Positions 34,550 to 45,770 of a DNA stretch of 64,000 nucleotides are shown here, in pieces (the first letter of the stretch is position 1; the number at the start of each line of letters is the position of its first letter). Made by a program: the position numbers and the translations under genes. Origin of the DNA: Erodium maritimum (Eukaryota; Streptophyta; Magnoliopsida; Geraniales; Geraniaceae); assembly GCA_963921825.1 (NCBI GenBank), contig OY997589.1, positions 71,656,523 to 71,720,522 on the forward strand. Reading direction: 5' to 3'. The notes under the pieces are model-generated. The model did no database searches. It was not told where the DNA came from and worked only from the letters and a program-made list of their open reading frames with translations.

Positions 34550-35406
34550 CCTCACTACAATTCGGAGAGCTCCTGAATCATTGCCTAACCATGAGTTAAC
34601 AAATGGTATGCTCATATTTGATGGGAAAATTTTCATTGGCATCACTGGAGGAGTGAGAGAAAAGATAATCAAATTTCTCCACAGTTCAGGCATTGGTGGC
34701 CATTCTGGAATCACTTCTACCACCAAGAGAATCAAAACACATTTTTTCTGGCCTCACATGCATCAAGATATTGTCCATTTTGTTCAAGAGTGTGACACTT
34801 TCCAGAGATGTAGGGTGGAGAACATAGCTTCTCATGGTCTTTTGCAACCTTTACCAATTCCATCTTCTCCATGGAAGGATATAGCAATGGATTTTGTAGA
34901 AGGAGTCCATCTGCATATGTCTACTTCCTATCATCCTCAAACAGATGTCCAAACAGATAGGGTCAATCAATGTTTAGAGCAGTAGGTGGGAACCATGACT
35001 CATCAATTTACTAAGAAATAGAACAAATGACTCATCTATGGTCACTTCCAGTGATTTAAAGGATTGGATAGGTTGCATACAAGCTCAGGCTACCTCCATC
35101 TTCCCAAATTCACCCAATTTTTCATGTCTCACTATTGAAGAAGCAACTGGGAAATACTAATCGACGGATGCAGCAATTACCAGATACTACCAGTGATGGA
35201 AATCTGAAGCTCCAACCTTCGGCATTGCTCCAAACCAGAATTTTGAAGAGGAACAACGCTGATGCAATACAATACCTAATTCAATCGGATCGCTCTAACC
35301 CGGAGGATGCCATATGGGAAGATGCAACCACGATTCGCCACCAGTTTCCAGCTTGGGTGGCTTCAGCTCTGGCTTAAGGTCAATCCATCCTCAAGGGATG
35401 GGCACT
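34550..35406 (+). pseudogene. deleted Ty3/gypsy pol 3' end (integrase and chromodomain part)
   Basis: The frame 34581-34985 encodes an integrase zinc-binding region (HSSGIGGHSG, then FVQECDTFQRC). It then jumps from DFVEG directly to VHLHMSTSYHPQTD. The full-length neighbour at 43180-43545 has about 80 extra codons at that point. A second deletion removes most of the integrase C-terminus. The tail 35135-35377 is the chromodomain-like end (YLIQSDRSNPEDAIWEDA). The piece runs straight into the LTR at 35407 through a polypurine stretch (AAGGGATGGGCAC). It is an internally deleted second copy that shares an LTR with the longer element. Confidence 0.85.
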
Positions 35407-35886
35407 TGTCACGGTACCTTAGAGATGAAGGTACCAGACTTATCTTTTGAATTCAAATAAGAAGGGAGTACGACGTCATGTGGTTTAGTTGCGCGCAAAG
35501 ATGATTCACGTGCAGCACATGTGAAGGGAAGCGACGTCGTTTGGTTTAGTGGAGCGCATAGGAAGTCACATGCGAAAGACATGTCGTCTTCTTCAACGAG
35601 CCTGCACGTTACCGTTACGTTCTGTACTGTACACTCATGCGAGGCGGTCCCAAATCCTGCACTGCGTCTTCAGCTATCATCGTGCTATATAGCCTGGAGT
35701 AGAGTACTAGATGTTTTGACGATTATTTGGATGTTCATTTTATGTTTTCTTAGGAGTTGTGTTTAGATTTAATCGGTCCTCAATTGCCGACTCTGTAAAC
35801 GATTTACTGAGAATTCAATCCAAAAATCCAGTTCCTCGTGCCCGGTTTCATTCATTTCTGGTTCTAAATCCAACTCTTTGGTAACA
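35407..35886 (+). repeat. Ty3/gypsy LTR (480 bp), shared by two elements, plus adjacent PBS
   Basis: It begins TGTCACGGTACC and ends CTCTTTGGTAACA, and it matches 44253-44729 along its whole length with scattered differences. TGGTATTAGAGCC directly follows at 35889-35901, a primer-binding site for initiator-Met tRNA. Upstream lies the 3' part of another copy, not genomic flank, so this LTR is the 3' LTR of the deleted copy and the 5' LTR of the next. Confidence 0.92.
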
Positions 35887-37622
35887 AGTGGTATTAGAGC
35901 CTTCGATTCCGCAACTTGTGATGGCTGATTCTGTGACATAAGCTAAGGTTGAGAGAGATCTTAGTTCGTCAGAGCTCCAGGAAGAGCTTGCTAAACTCCA
36001 AGCTGCAAACCTGCGTGCTCAACGAGACAACGAAACCTTGGTTACTCGCATGGAGAACATGACACTGTTGCTTCAAGACTAGGGTCTGGCTCCTTCAGGT
36101 ATGAACCCAGCAAACCCTCACCTTCCACGAGCTAGTCACCAACATCCTTCCGTACCCATAACACCACAGTGCCTTACCTACTCACCTCACCAGCCACACC
36201 CACCAGATCCACGGATGCTCTCATACCCTATATCCCAACCCCTCTCAAATCCCTCTTCTTTGGTCTCTCACCAAAACCCAATACCCAGACCATCTCCACC
36301 AGATTCACCATTTCCACCACATATCTCTACAATCCCCATGACCACCATCCCAACCACCATTCCACGTATCTTACCCACAACGACAACCTTTACTCATCCA
36401 CAAAACACACATCCTTACAATACTATGCCAGACCCACTGTCACGCCCCGAATCCGGTATGACCAAACCCAGAACGCGAACGGTGAAACAAGAATAAATAA
36501 TTTTCCAACATTTTAATGAACCGCTTTAAAAACCACTTATATTATACAACCGATAATTTTACAAACCGAGTTTAAATTAAAAAAACGAGTGAAAAACTAA
36601 GACAAGGTGTACGTCACTATAAAAACCCAGCGACCCGGACTCTCGCTCCCAACTCTTCAAGCCTCGAGAGGTCCTCCTAGTCCGCCTCGCGAACAGTACC
36701 TGCAGGAAAAGTAGCAGGGGGTGAGCATTTCGCTCACCGCCACTAATACCCGACTTACTACGACATACCATCAAAAATGCCAGGGACACCCAAGTCACAT
36801 AGGAAACGCAGCTGCCACACGACTAACTGTCAACTACCCCAACAACCTAACACCCGTTCACGTAAGGGAGACCCAACACAGAACTTACGACCTGAACAAG
36901 TAAAACACAACCGTGATCAAAATCACGCAATATCACACCCAAACTGCACGGTTTTACGTTAGCAGAATGTTGGGCCCGACGTAGCCCCACATTTTACTTG
37001 ACCCCCGATCGGGAAGGCAGCGTACCTCATCGCGGCTCATAACAACACTTTTCCGAGTGCTAGTCGGACGGAGGGCCTCTCCTTCATCGCGGAACCGTGG
37101 CACCCTTTGTCGATGGCGAATCGACAGGCGGGCCATACCTACACCCGGACACAATGATCACAAACAATGTCACACAATATCAACAAACCACACACAACAC
37201 GGTTTCCGGTAGCATACCGGCTAGGCCCGGCGTAGCCTCACTTTTTACCTGACCGCCAATTGGGAAGACAACATTCCTCTTCGCGACACAAATCGCAACA
37301 CTTTTCTGATCGCTTGTCAGAAGGTGGGCCCACCTCATCGCGGAACCGCATTTTACCCGACCATCGATCGGGAAGGCAACGTACCTCATCGTAGAACCGT
37401 GGCACCCTTTGTGGATGGCGAATCGACAGGCGGACCAAACCTCCACACCAATACCATAATGAACACAACACTCAACAAACAGCGAAATTATCATATGGAA
37501 ACACAGCCACTCATCAAGTCATTTAACCACATACGGGTTCAGCACCCCAAAGTCACACCCGGCCACATACATATACACAGCATATGCTCACAGTAACATG
37601 GTAAAAACACTAAGTAACACAG

Positions 37623-37830
37623 CCTATGGGCACAACCAAGTACCCACATACAATTTCTACAGCACGACAAGTTTACGCAGCCTACGGGCACAACCAAGTA
37701 CCCACATGTAATTCTACAGCACGACAAGTTTACTCAGCCTACGGGCACAACCAAGTACCCACATGTGATTCTACAGCACGACAAGTTTACTCAACCTACG
37801 GCACAACCAAGTACCCACATGCATTTTAAC
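37623..37830. repeat. 57-bp minisatellite in solo LTR copy D, about 3.6 units
   Basis: Units starting CCTACGGGCACAACCAAGTA begin at 37623, 37681, 37738 and 37795 (the last is partial). Neighbouring units differ by one to a few bases. Confidence 0.93.
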
Positions 37831-38686
37831 TAATAACTTTCCCTAGTCAAGGCCGAGTATCCAGCTACTTTTCCCCACCTCGTAACGCGATCCAAATCCA
37901 ATGCTCAAACTCCGCAACGCTCATGATCACCCACTTACTGCCTCCCCTTTCCACGATCGGTGGCACGGTCTAAAGTGAGAAAATAATACAATTTTTTAAT
38001 ATGCAGGCTAAACCCGATTTTAATAAATTAACGCCCAAATGCAAAACGACAATGTCGATCACTCCCAAACTTCCCAATACTCGACATTGTAAAAAATGGG
38101 CCCGGAATGGCCCGATTCACCCGGCTTGGCGAATCTGCCCGGGATCGGAAAATGCTCTTCAGGGCTCCGAAAATTCCCATTTTCGTTTTTACGATCCTAA
38201 TATAATTCACGTGTCCCAATGCAATCCGCCGAAGCAATTTCCGATGCCCGAGCGATTTAATTCACATTTAAAGTTTCTAACCCGACTTTCCAAGTTGTCC
38301 CAATTTAATTCCATAATTTATTACGGGTGTGAATTATCGACTCGGGATCGTACAAGACCACCCGAACACGAAAAACTCGGGACCCGGCCACCATTGGTCG
38401 TGGGTGGTTGGACCGGTCTGGACCGGTCCACCACTGCCGTGGCCGGAGCTCAGTGAGCCTCTGGTCGCGGAAAACGTTCCTTTTCGCCCCAAAACGTTCC
38501 CAACGAACGCTAACCTCCAACCAACCATATTTAAACCATTTCTACTCAAACCCTAGAATGTTAAACACGTCAAAATTAGAAAATGACGGGTGCCTACCGT
38601 AGGGAACGACGAGAGTGGCACGAATACGTGACGAACGAGACGATCGTCGTCGGATCATCGAGAAATCACACCAACCCTTCTCATTC

Positions 38687-38772
38687 TCACTTCTTCTTCC
38701 TTCTTCTTCTTCTTCTTCTTCTTCTTCTTCTTCTTCTTCTTCTTCTTCTTCTTCTTCTTCTTCTTCTTCTTT
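38687..38772. repeat. (CTT)n microsatellite in solo LTR copy D
   Basis: A run of more than 25 CTT triplets, broken once by CCTT near its start. Read on the element's own strand it is (GAA)n. It sits where copies A and B have shorter GA/GAA-rich leader sequence, so it looks like an expansion of an existing purine tract. It causes the artificial polyglutamate and polyserine reading frames here. Confidence 0.95.
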
Positions 38773-40180
38773 CTCTCCTCTTTTCCTCTCTTTGCCGAAC
38801 ACCCCTCTCTCTTCCCTTTTATTTCTTTTAAAATTCAACAAAACCAAAATGACCAAAATGCCCCCAATCCTCCCTTGTCTTTAGTTTTAAGTCAAAGGGA
38901 AAAAAGGTCTTTTCATCTCCCTTCCACAACTATTTTGATATGTGTCAAGTGGGTCCCACTATTCAAAAAAATTTCTTTGTAGATATTTTTCAGTCAGATT
39001 CGCGAAAATCGGCTGCCTTGGGCCCCGTGCGGCCCATTTTCCAAGATTTTACGAAACTTAGCGCTTTAAAAGGAAATGGCCTAACTAAGACTGCTGCGAT
39101 GACGGCTAAGCTTTTTGGGTCCAAATCGAGCCTCGAACGAACCAAAACGTCGCTCGGTTGACTTTTTCGGCAAAAAGTCAGCTTTTCCCGAATTGGTCCC
39201 AAAGTTGCCCTAAGTCACCCAGAACTCACTTTGGTCAATATATGGGTCATCATAGGTCCGAAATGACCTCGGGGTCAAGTTTAGGTCCATTTAGGTGGAT
39301 GCCCAAAATTTTAAAAAATTCTCGTTTTTCCGCCGATTTGACCGGTGTTGACCAAGAGCGATCCTTACACCCAGCACCACAAATTTTTTTTCCACACCCA
39401 GTTTTTGGTCAGTTTCCTCAATACCCAGGAATGTCATACCCAATGCCATATATGTCTTTCCCACAACAGCCTTGCCAGATGCATTTTCCCCCACAAATCT
39501 ACCCACCAAACCCTCAGATGTACCAACCAAACACTATACCTGAGCTTATATTCAAAACCCCCAACCTGGTTTTTCCAATTTTTGATGGAAAAGGAGTTAG
39601 ATATTGGATAAGGAAGTGTAATGTTTACTTCCAATATTGTGCCATTCTTGAGGAGCACAAAGTCAGGATTGCTTCTTTACATTTAGCTGGTTCCCCGGAG
39701 TTGTGGTATGCTGAATATGTTATGGGTAGAGGAGTAGTTGCTTGGGATAGACTCTGTGAAGAACTGATCAGTAAGTATGAGGTTTTTGGCCACTCAGACA
39801 TTGAGAGTGAGTTCCGGAAATTGAAGCAAGATGGCTCCTTATCTGATTATGATGACAAATTTGAGGAACTAAGGTTCTTGGTCTTGAGTGGAGAACCTCA
39901 TTGCACTGAGGCTTATTTTGTTTCTAATTATATAGCTGGGTTGAATCCTAAGCTTGAGGTAGAGGTCTTGATGTATGATCCTCAAACATTTTCCGAAGAA
40001 ATGCACTTGACAAAGAAAGAGGAGCATATTATCAAGGTGAAGTCCTCACATGAATCAACTTCAGCACCTCCTCACCAACCATATAGGCCTAGACCTTAAT
40101 ATGCTTAGCAAAAATTAAACCAACACCCTCAAAGATCCAATAGCTCCTCATTCCCTTTTACAAACATTCACCCTCTGAGC

Positions 40181-40753
40181 TTGGATGATAAGAAATTGAA
40201 GGGTCTTTGTTATACTTGTCCAGCAAGGTATACCAAGGATCATGTCTGTCCTAACAAGCATAAGTTATACAAGATCACCACTGATCATGTTGATCCTGAG
40301 TTCCTCCAACCATTACCTGAGGAGGATTATTTTGAGGAGATCTTGGAACCTGAATTATGCATCATGGCACATGCGTTATTTGGCCAAACGGTGCACATCA
40401 ACACGACAAAATCCATCAGAGTGCAAGGTAAAATACAAACAACTGTGATATCTATTTTGGTTGATACTGGAGCTACAAAGTCTTTTATGGATGATATTAC
40501 TACAGCTAAGCTGGGTTTGACACTATATTCTGGTCCTAGAGTACTGGTTAGAATGGGGAATGGTCATATACAAATTTGTAGTGCTAACACTAAGGTGTCT
40601 TGGGTGGTAAACAATATGAAAATGTGCTGGGAATTTCTGGTGATACCATTGGGAGATTTTAATATGGTATTGGGGGTTGATTGGCTGCAAACTATAAGTC
40701 CCATTAAATTGGATTATGCAGCTAGATCTATTACAATTACATGTGACAGGTAG
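40181..40753 (+). pseudogene. gypsy protease region
   Basis: The frame carries the knuckle-like CYTCPARYTKDHVC and then the aspartic protease motif ILVDTGATKSFMDD at about 40456-40497. A VLGVDWLQTISPIKLDY segment, typical of the end of gypsy protease, follows. A TAG ends the frame at 40751-40753, and pol continues just after. Confidence 0.85.
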
Positions 40754-40762
40754 AAAATAAAA

Positions 40763-42299
40763 TTGACTGAGGATGTGGCTTTAGACTCTTGCCTGATTTC
40801 TTCATTTAGAGCTCTAAAACATGAAGTATTGGCTGGAGAAAATTTGTATTTGGGTCAGTTTTGTTTACTTACTGACAAAGAAGTGGAGGTTATGCCATTA
40901 CCTTCAGATCTCCAACAAATTTTGGAGGATTTCTCTCAGGTGTTTGAGGCTCCCACAACATTGCCTCCTAGAAGGTTTTCTGATCACAAAATTCCTCTGA
41001 TACCTGGTAGTAAACCACCCTAAATCAGGCCATACAAGCAAACTTATGAGAAGAAGAATGTGCTAAATAAAATTAGTGCAAGAGATGCTGGAAGCTGGGG
41101 TTATTCAGCATAGAACAAGCCCTTACTCATTTCCTGTCTTATTGGTTAAAAAGAAGGATGGCTTTTGGAGAATGTGTGTGGACTTCAGATAACTCAATGA
41201 TTAAACAGTGAAGGATATATTTCCCATTCCTATAATTGAGGAGTTGCTTGATGAGCTCACTGGTTGCAAATACTACTCTAAAATTGACTCAAGGTCTGGA
41301 TATCACCAAGTGAGGCTAGTGCTGAGGAAGAAGCTAATACTGCATCCAGAACACATGAGGGACATTATGAAATCAAGGTCATTCCTTTTGGACTGACCAA
41401 TGCCCCATCAACCTTCCAATCTCTCATGAACCAGGTACTACATGATTTTCTGAGGAAGTTTGTCATGTTTTTTTTATGACATATTGATTTATAGTAAGAT
41501 TTGGGAGGAACACTTGATCCATGTGAGGTTAGTACTGAATAGAATCAAAGAGAAGAAGCTCTATGCTAAATTATCTAAATGTGAGTTTGGTAGGACTCAT
41601 ATTGAGTACCTAGGAAGGACACATTATATCTATAGAAGGAGTGGCTATAGACTCTGCAAAGGTTGAGGCAATGAGGAATTGGCCTCCTCCAAAAACACTG
41701 AAATCTTTAAGAGGTTTTATGGGATTGACAGGTTATTACAGAAGATTTGTCCAAAGTTATGGTATCCTAGCCAGACCTTTGACTAATTTGCTGAAAAAGA
41801 ATAGCTTCCAATGGGCCTTGAAGCTCAACTGAGTTTTGAGCAGCTAAAAGAGGCAATGACTACCACTCTAGTCCTGAGATTGCCTGGTTTTTCTCTCCCA
41901 TTTGTTTTTGACGCATATGCTTGTGACAGAGGCATAGGAGGTGTATTAATGCAGGAAGGCAGACCTATTGCTTTCCTAAGCAAGGCTTCGGGAGTCTGAA
42001 ATTTATCAAAATCAACATATGAAAAGGAGCTGTTAGCTGTCATGATTTGCATACAAAAATGGAGGCATTAATTTGCTTAAGGAAAGGTGATTCTTAGAAC
42101 TGATCATCAAAGTCTAAAGTTCTTATTGGAGCGAAAATTGACAACCTCTTTTCAACACAAATGGTTGGCCAAGTTGATGGGTTTGGATTATACAATTCAG
42201 TTCAAAAAAGGCAAGGAAAATGTTGCAGCTGATGCATTGTCTAGAATACCTATTATAGAGCTAAATGAAATCACAACAATTGTGCCTTCTTGGATGTAA
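40763..42299 (+). pseudogene. gypsy reverse transcriptase and RNase H, frameshifted
   Basis: Pieces in order: LPPRRFSDHKIPLIPGSKPP (to 41023), a shifted segment with [25 protein letters not shown] sequence, DIFPIPIIEELLDELTG with [13 protein letters not shown] (41208-41330), and a [10 protein letters not shown] stretch at 41465-41495. The tail is [19 protein letters not shown], then RNase H with FVFDAYACDRGIGGVLMQEG and LRTDHQSLKFLLERK. The polymerase core normally has two adjacent Asp residues before ILIYS, and only one remains here. Several stops occur. It is inactive. Confidence 0.85.
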
Positions 42300-42316
42300 G
42301 AATTCCATTAAAGTTA

Positions 42317-42806
42317 GGGGTTACTCCATGTCCTAACGTCCAACTTTTAGAAATTGTTAAATCCAAACCCTATACAATTGAAATTGTCATGTAGTATCGG
42401 TCAATTAACTGAAATTGTCAACTGTTTCTAATTTTAAACGGACGTTAACTTGGCCAAGTGAAAAGTCGAGTTTACCCTCAAATATGTTCTTCCTTCGGAC
42501 GTTAACTTGGCCTAACTTCATCTCTTCGTGACCTCATCCCTTCATCTCAGCTCTTCAAACTTCATCTCTTTGTGTCCGAGCTTCGAATTTCATCTCTTCG
42601 TGACCTCAGCTCGGCCAAGCTCCATTATAAAATGAGTCACGTGAGACGCACATGATTCACTGTTCACGGAAACAATCAATTGAAACAGTACTGTTTGGTT
42701 TTTAATAATTCAGTTTTGAAATTCGTTACTATTTGACAATTTTCCAAAGCTTGGCTGCGGATTTGACAATTAAGTGTAGTAGGGGGTTAGGACATGGAGT
42801 AACCTC
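42317..42806. mobile_element. MITE (490 bp), Mutator-type 9-bp duplication, inside gypsy pol
   Basis: The left end GGGGTTACTCCATGTCCTAA is mirrored by the right end GTTAGGACATGGAGTAACCTC, inverted repeats of about 20 bases with one mismatch. The perfect 9-mer TTAAAGTTA flanks it (42308-42316 and 42807-42815). The inside has no coding region but holds repeated words: CGGACGTTAACTTGGCC twice and CTTCATCTC about three times. Confidence 0.92.
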
Positions 42807-42858
42807 TTAAAGTTATGATAATGACTTGGAGGCTCGAGGGTTGCTTCTTTAACTCTCA

Positions 42859-44223
42859 TTGGCTACCGAGGACATGCATGGCTTTGAGATCAAGCAAGGT
42901 GTTATATTGTTTAATGGAAGGGTTTATTTGGGAAATGACTCTAGAGTAAGGAAGAAAATCATAGCTTATCTACATGAATCACCAATTGGAGGCTACTCAG
43001 GTATCACTGTAACAAATAAGAGAGTAAAGCAATACTTTTTCTTTCCTCACATGAACAAAGAGATGTATGAATTTGTCAGGGAGTGTGATACTTGCCAGAA
43101 ATGCAAGTCTGATAATTGCCCCTACCCTGGTTTATTATAGCCTTTACCAGTTCCTTCAAAACCATGGATTGATATACCCATGGACTTTATTGAGGGCCTG
43201 CCTCATTCTGCTACCAAGAGTGCAATCTTGGTGGTGGTGGATAGATTTAGCAAATACTCTCATTTTTTACCATTGGCACACCCATTTTCTACAGCTCAAG
43301 TTGCTGAATTGTTCTTTGATAATGTCTTCAAGCTGCATGACCTACCTTCCACTATTGTTTATCACAGAGATCAGCTTTTTCTTAGTAATTTCTGGAAGGA
43401 ATTGTTCAAGAAATTGGAAGTCCATCTGCATATGTCTACTGCCTATCATCCTCAAACTGATGGCCAAATAGATAGGGTCAATCAATGTTTGGAGCAGTAC
43501 CTAAGAACCATGGCTCATCAATTTCCTAAGAAATGGAACAAATAGGTGACAATGGCTGAGTTTTGGTACAAAACAAGTTTCCACAGTGCCATTCAAATGT
43601 CACCCTTTGAAGCTTTATATGGATTTCCCACTCCTATGATTCATTTTGGTCCAACCCAGTCCTTAGTTGCTACTGTTGAAGGCTTTATTAGATCAAGAGC
43701 GGACCTTTTTAAGCTGCTGAAAGACAATCCAATTCAGGCACAAGTAAGAATGAAGCAACATGCAGATAAGCACAGATCTAAAAGGAGCTTTGTGGTGGGT
43801 GATTGGGTGTATCTAAGGTTTCAGCCATATCGACAGTCTTTAGTAAACCTCTATAGCAATATGAAGCTCTCCCCTAGATTCTATGGTGCCTTCCAAGTGA
43901 TTTAAAGGATTGGACAGGTTGCATACAAGCTCAGGCTGCCTCCATCTTCCCAAATTCACCCAGTTTTTCATGTCTCACTGTCGAAGAAGCAACTGGGAAA
44001 TAATAATCGACTGATGCAGCAATTACCAGACATTACCAGTGATATAAATCTGAAGCTCCAACCTTTGGCATTGCTCCAAACCAGAATTGTGAAGAGGAAC
44101 AACGCTGCTGTAGTACAATACCTGATTCAATGGGATCGCTCTAACCCGAAGGATGCCACATGGGAAGATGCAACCACGATCCACCAGCAGTTTCCAGCTT
44201 GGGTGGCTTCAGCTCTGGCTTGA
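42859..44223 (+). pseudogene. gypsy integrase and chromodomain-like tail
   Basis: The frame 42859-43140 has the zinc-binding region (HESPIGGYSG, then FVRECDTCQKC). After a stop, 43180-43545 has the catalytic core (MDFIEGLPHSATKSAILVVV, DRFSKYSHF, MSTAYHPQTDGQIDRVNQCL). Another stop follows, then 43546-43905 with MSPFEALYGFPTP and GDWVYLRFQPYRQ. The tail 43906-44223 (VAYKLRLPPSSQIHPVFHVS, then ALLQTRIVKRNN and YLIQWDRSNPKDATWEDA) is chromodomain-like. Three stops interrupt what should be one polyprotein. Confidence 0.88.
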
Positions 44224-44252
44224 GGTCAAGCCATCCTCAAGGGATGGGAATT

Positions 44253-44729
44253 TGTCACGGTACCTTAGAGATGAAGGTACCAGACTTATCTTTTGAATTC
44301 AAATAAGAAGGGAGTGCGACATTGTGTGGTTTAGTTGTGCGCGGAGATGATTCACATGCAGCGGTAAAGGGAAGTGACGTCGTTTGGTTTAGTGGAGTGC
44401 GGAGGAAGTCATGTGCGGAAGGCATGCCGTCTTCTTCAACGAGCATGCGCGTTACCGTTACGTTCCGTACGGTACACGCATGCGAGGTGGTCCCAAATCC
44501 TGGAGCGCGTCTTCAGCTATCATCGTGCTATATAGCCTGGAGCAGAGTACCAGATGTTTTGTCGATTATTTGGATGTTCATTTTATGTTTTCTTAGGAGT
44601 AGTGTTTAGATTAAATCGGTCCTCAATTGTCAACTCTGTAAACGCTTTTTTGAGAATTCAATCCAAAAATCCAGTTCCTCGTGCTCGGTTTCATTCATTT
44701 CTGGTTCTAAATCCAACTCTTTGGTAACA
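44253..44729 (+). repeat. Ty3/gypsy 3' LTR (477 bp)
   Basis: It begins TGTCACGGTACC and ends CTTTGGTAACA, and pairs with 35407-35886. A polypurine tract precedes it. The two LTRs differ by many substitutions and small gaps, so the insertion is not very recent. Confidence 0.92.
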
Positions 44730-44839
44730 TGGGGCGTTTTGCTTTATGGGTTGAACCCGAATTTGTGTTTTTATCGTTACCGAGCCAATGGAATGGTACA
44801 TCAATTCGGATTTGACCGGCGACAAGGATTAGGGGTTTA

Positions 44840-45209
44840 TGTAAGATTTATATCTCCTTAAGGATATATCATAAGGTTGTGATCAATAATTAGTTGGTCC
44901 AATGTCATGTCATGTGATGATTCATCACACCTCTTCATTGTAACTGTTGATGGAAGTTACATGGAAGAGAAATAAATTGATAAGTTGATTGGTCCCCAAG
45001 TCTACACACATTCTCATTCACGAAGTCTCATACACCATCAGATAGAGAGAGAAATAGTGGTAGGGCTTGGAAGACCAGAATCATCAAAGGTGTTCTACAA
45101 TCTTCAAGGTCTTCAATTTAATTGAAATTAGCAATGGCTGGAGGTAAGTGAATCCTTATTCCGCAATTCAAGTTCTAACATGATTAGAAATAACATGCTA
45201 GGACTTACA
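44840..45209 (+). repeat. Ty1/copia 5' LTR with adjacent PBS
   Basis: 370 bases, starting TGTAAGATTTATATCTCC. Its partner is the split 3' LTR at 53068-53096 plus 56158-56493, which is very similar. The PBS TGGTATCAGAGC for initiator-Met tRNA follows two bases after the LTR end. Confidence 0.93.
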
Positions 45210-45689
45210 GTTGGTATCAGAGCATGTTTGTATCTCTACCTTGCATATTGGGTGTTTTTGTTCCTCTCGGATTTGTGGTTGTTGTGCCCAAATATGTGTT
45301 TCTTTATTATTTCTGAGTTCATATATCAATGGGTAATTTCGATACGATCGTGTTGATATGTTATGAGCGAAAAACGGAGGCTTAGTTGTAAGTTGTGGTC
45401 AAACCCATTCTGGGTTGTTTTTGGGTCGCGAGACCCGGTTGGAGGTAGGGGATGAATGGAGCGACGTCATTTTGACGTATTAAAAAAAATAGTAATAATA
45501 ATATCCTGCTGGGATCCGAAAGCAGGGCTGCCAAGAATCAAGAGAAGCCTTACCACTGGTCTGTTGGTCATTCGTTGACACACGTACACAATACATGATA
45601 TTTACTGTTTATGTGGACCATCATAAATTTGGGTCAAGAACAGAGACTGGGCCTGGCTGGTTTTGGGCTTAAAAGTAAATTACATGTAT

Positions 45690-45770
45690 ATGTGAAGTCA
45701 GTGGGATTCGAACCCAGGAGCTGCCCAATATCAATGGAGACGTTCACCATTGAGCTAAGTGAGTTTTTTT
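45690..45770 (-). other. tRNA-related sequence (SINE-head or tRNA pseudogene)
   Basis: On the minus strand the sequence has TTAGCTCAATGG (box A-like) and GGGTTCGAATCCC (a perfect box B), about 35 bases apart. The putative acceptor ends do not pair, and no clean anticodon arm forms. I do not call it a working tRNA. It lies in the leader of the copia element. Confidence 0.45.

Larger units (their letters stand above)
36438..39369 (-). mobile_element. solo LTR, copy D of the large-LTR family (inverted)
   Basis: On the + strand it begins TGTCACGCCCCGAATCC and ends GAGCGATCCTTACA, the reverse complement of the family ends. The flanks CCCAC (36433-36437) and CCCAG (39370-39374) agree at 4 of 5 positions, so one base has changed since insertion. 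It contains a 57-bp minisatellite (37623-37830), a long (CTT)n run, and the family hairpin (36720-36738, with loop GAAAT when read on the minus strand). It interrupts the gypsy gag region. Confidence 0.85.
36101..40099 (+). pseudogene. gypsy gag, split by solo LTR copy D
   Basis: The N-terminal part (36101-36437) is Pro/His/Ser-rich and probably disordered. After the solo LTR the frame resumes at about 39370, with PQQPCQMHFPPQIYPPNP, then the gag core: FPIFDGKGVRYWIRKCNVYF, ELWYAEYVMGRG, FRKLKQDGSLSDYDDKFEEL. It ends near 40099. A zinc-knuckle-like stretch, CYTCPARYTKDHVC, lies just after at about 40210. The insertion makes gag non-functional. Confidence 0.85.
35407..44729 (+). mobile_element. 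Ty3/gypsy chromodomain retrotransposon, defective, with nested insertions
   Basis: The order is LTR, tRNA-Met primer site, gag, protease, reverse transcriptase/RNase H, integrase, chromodomain-like tail, polypurine tract (AAGGGATGGGAA at 44239-44250) and LTR (44253-44729). Two foreign units interrupt it: solo LTR copy D in gag (36438-39369) and a MITE between RNase H and integrase (42317-42806). Several stops and shifts break the pol frame. No target duplication can be assigned because the left side is the deleted copy. The right LTR ends 58 bases before the ATG of the ZTL-like pseudogene. Confidence 0.88.

Noticed and set aside
38542..38884. Open frames with long Glu, Leu or Ser runs
   Set aside because: They are translations of the (CTT)n microsatellite in solo LTR copy D, in different frames, with no other coding signal.
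36438..39369. Complete retrotransposon instead of solo LTR
   Set aside because: No second terminal copy, PBS, polypurine tract or coding domain is found between the ends. The same holds for the other three copies.
45690..45770. Functional tRNA gene on the minus strand
   Set aside because: The acceptor stem does not pair and there is no clean anticodon arm. Only the pol III boxes are preserved.
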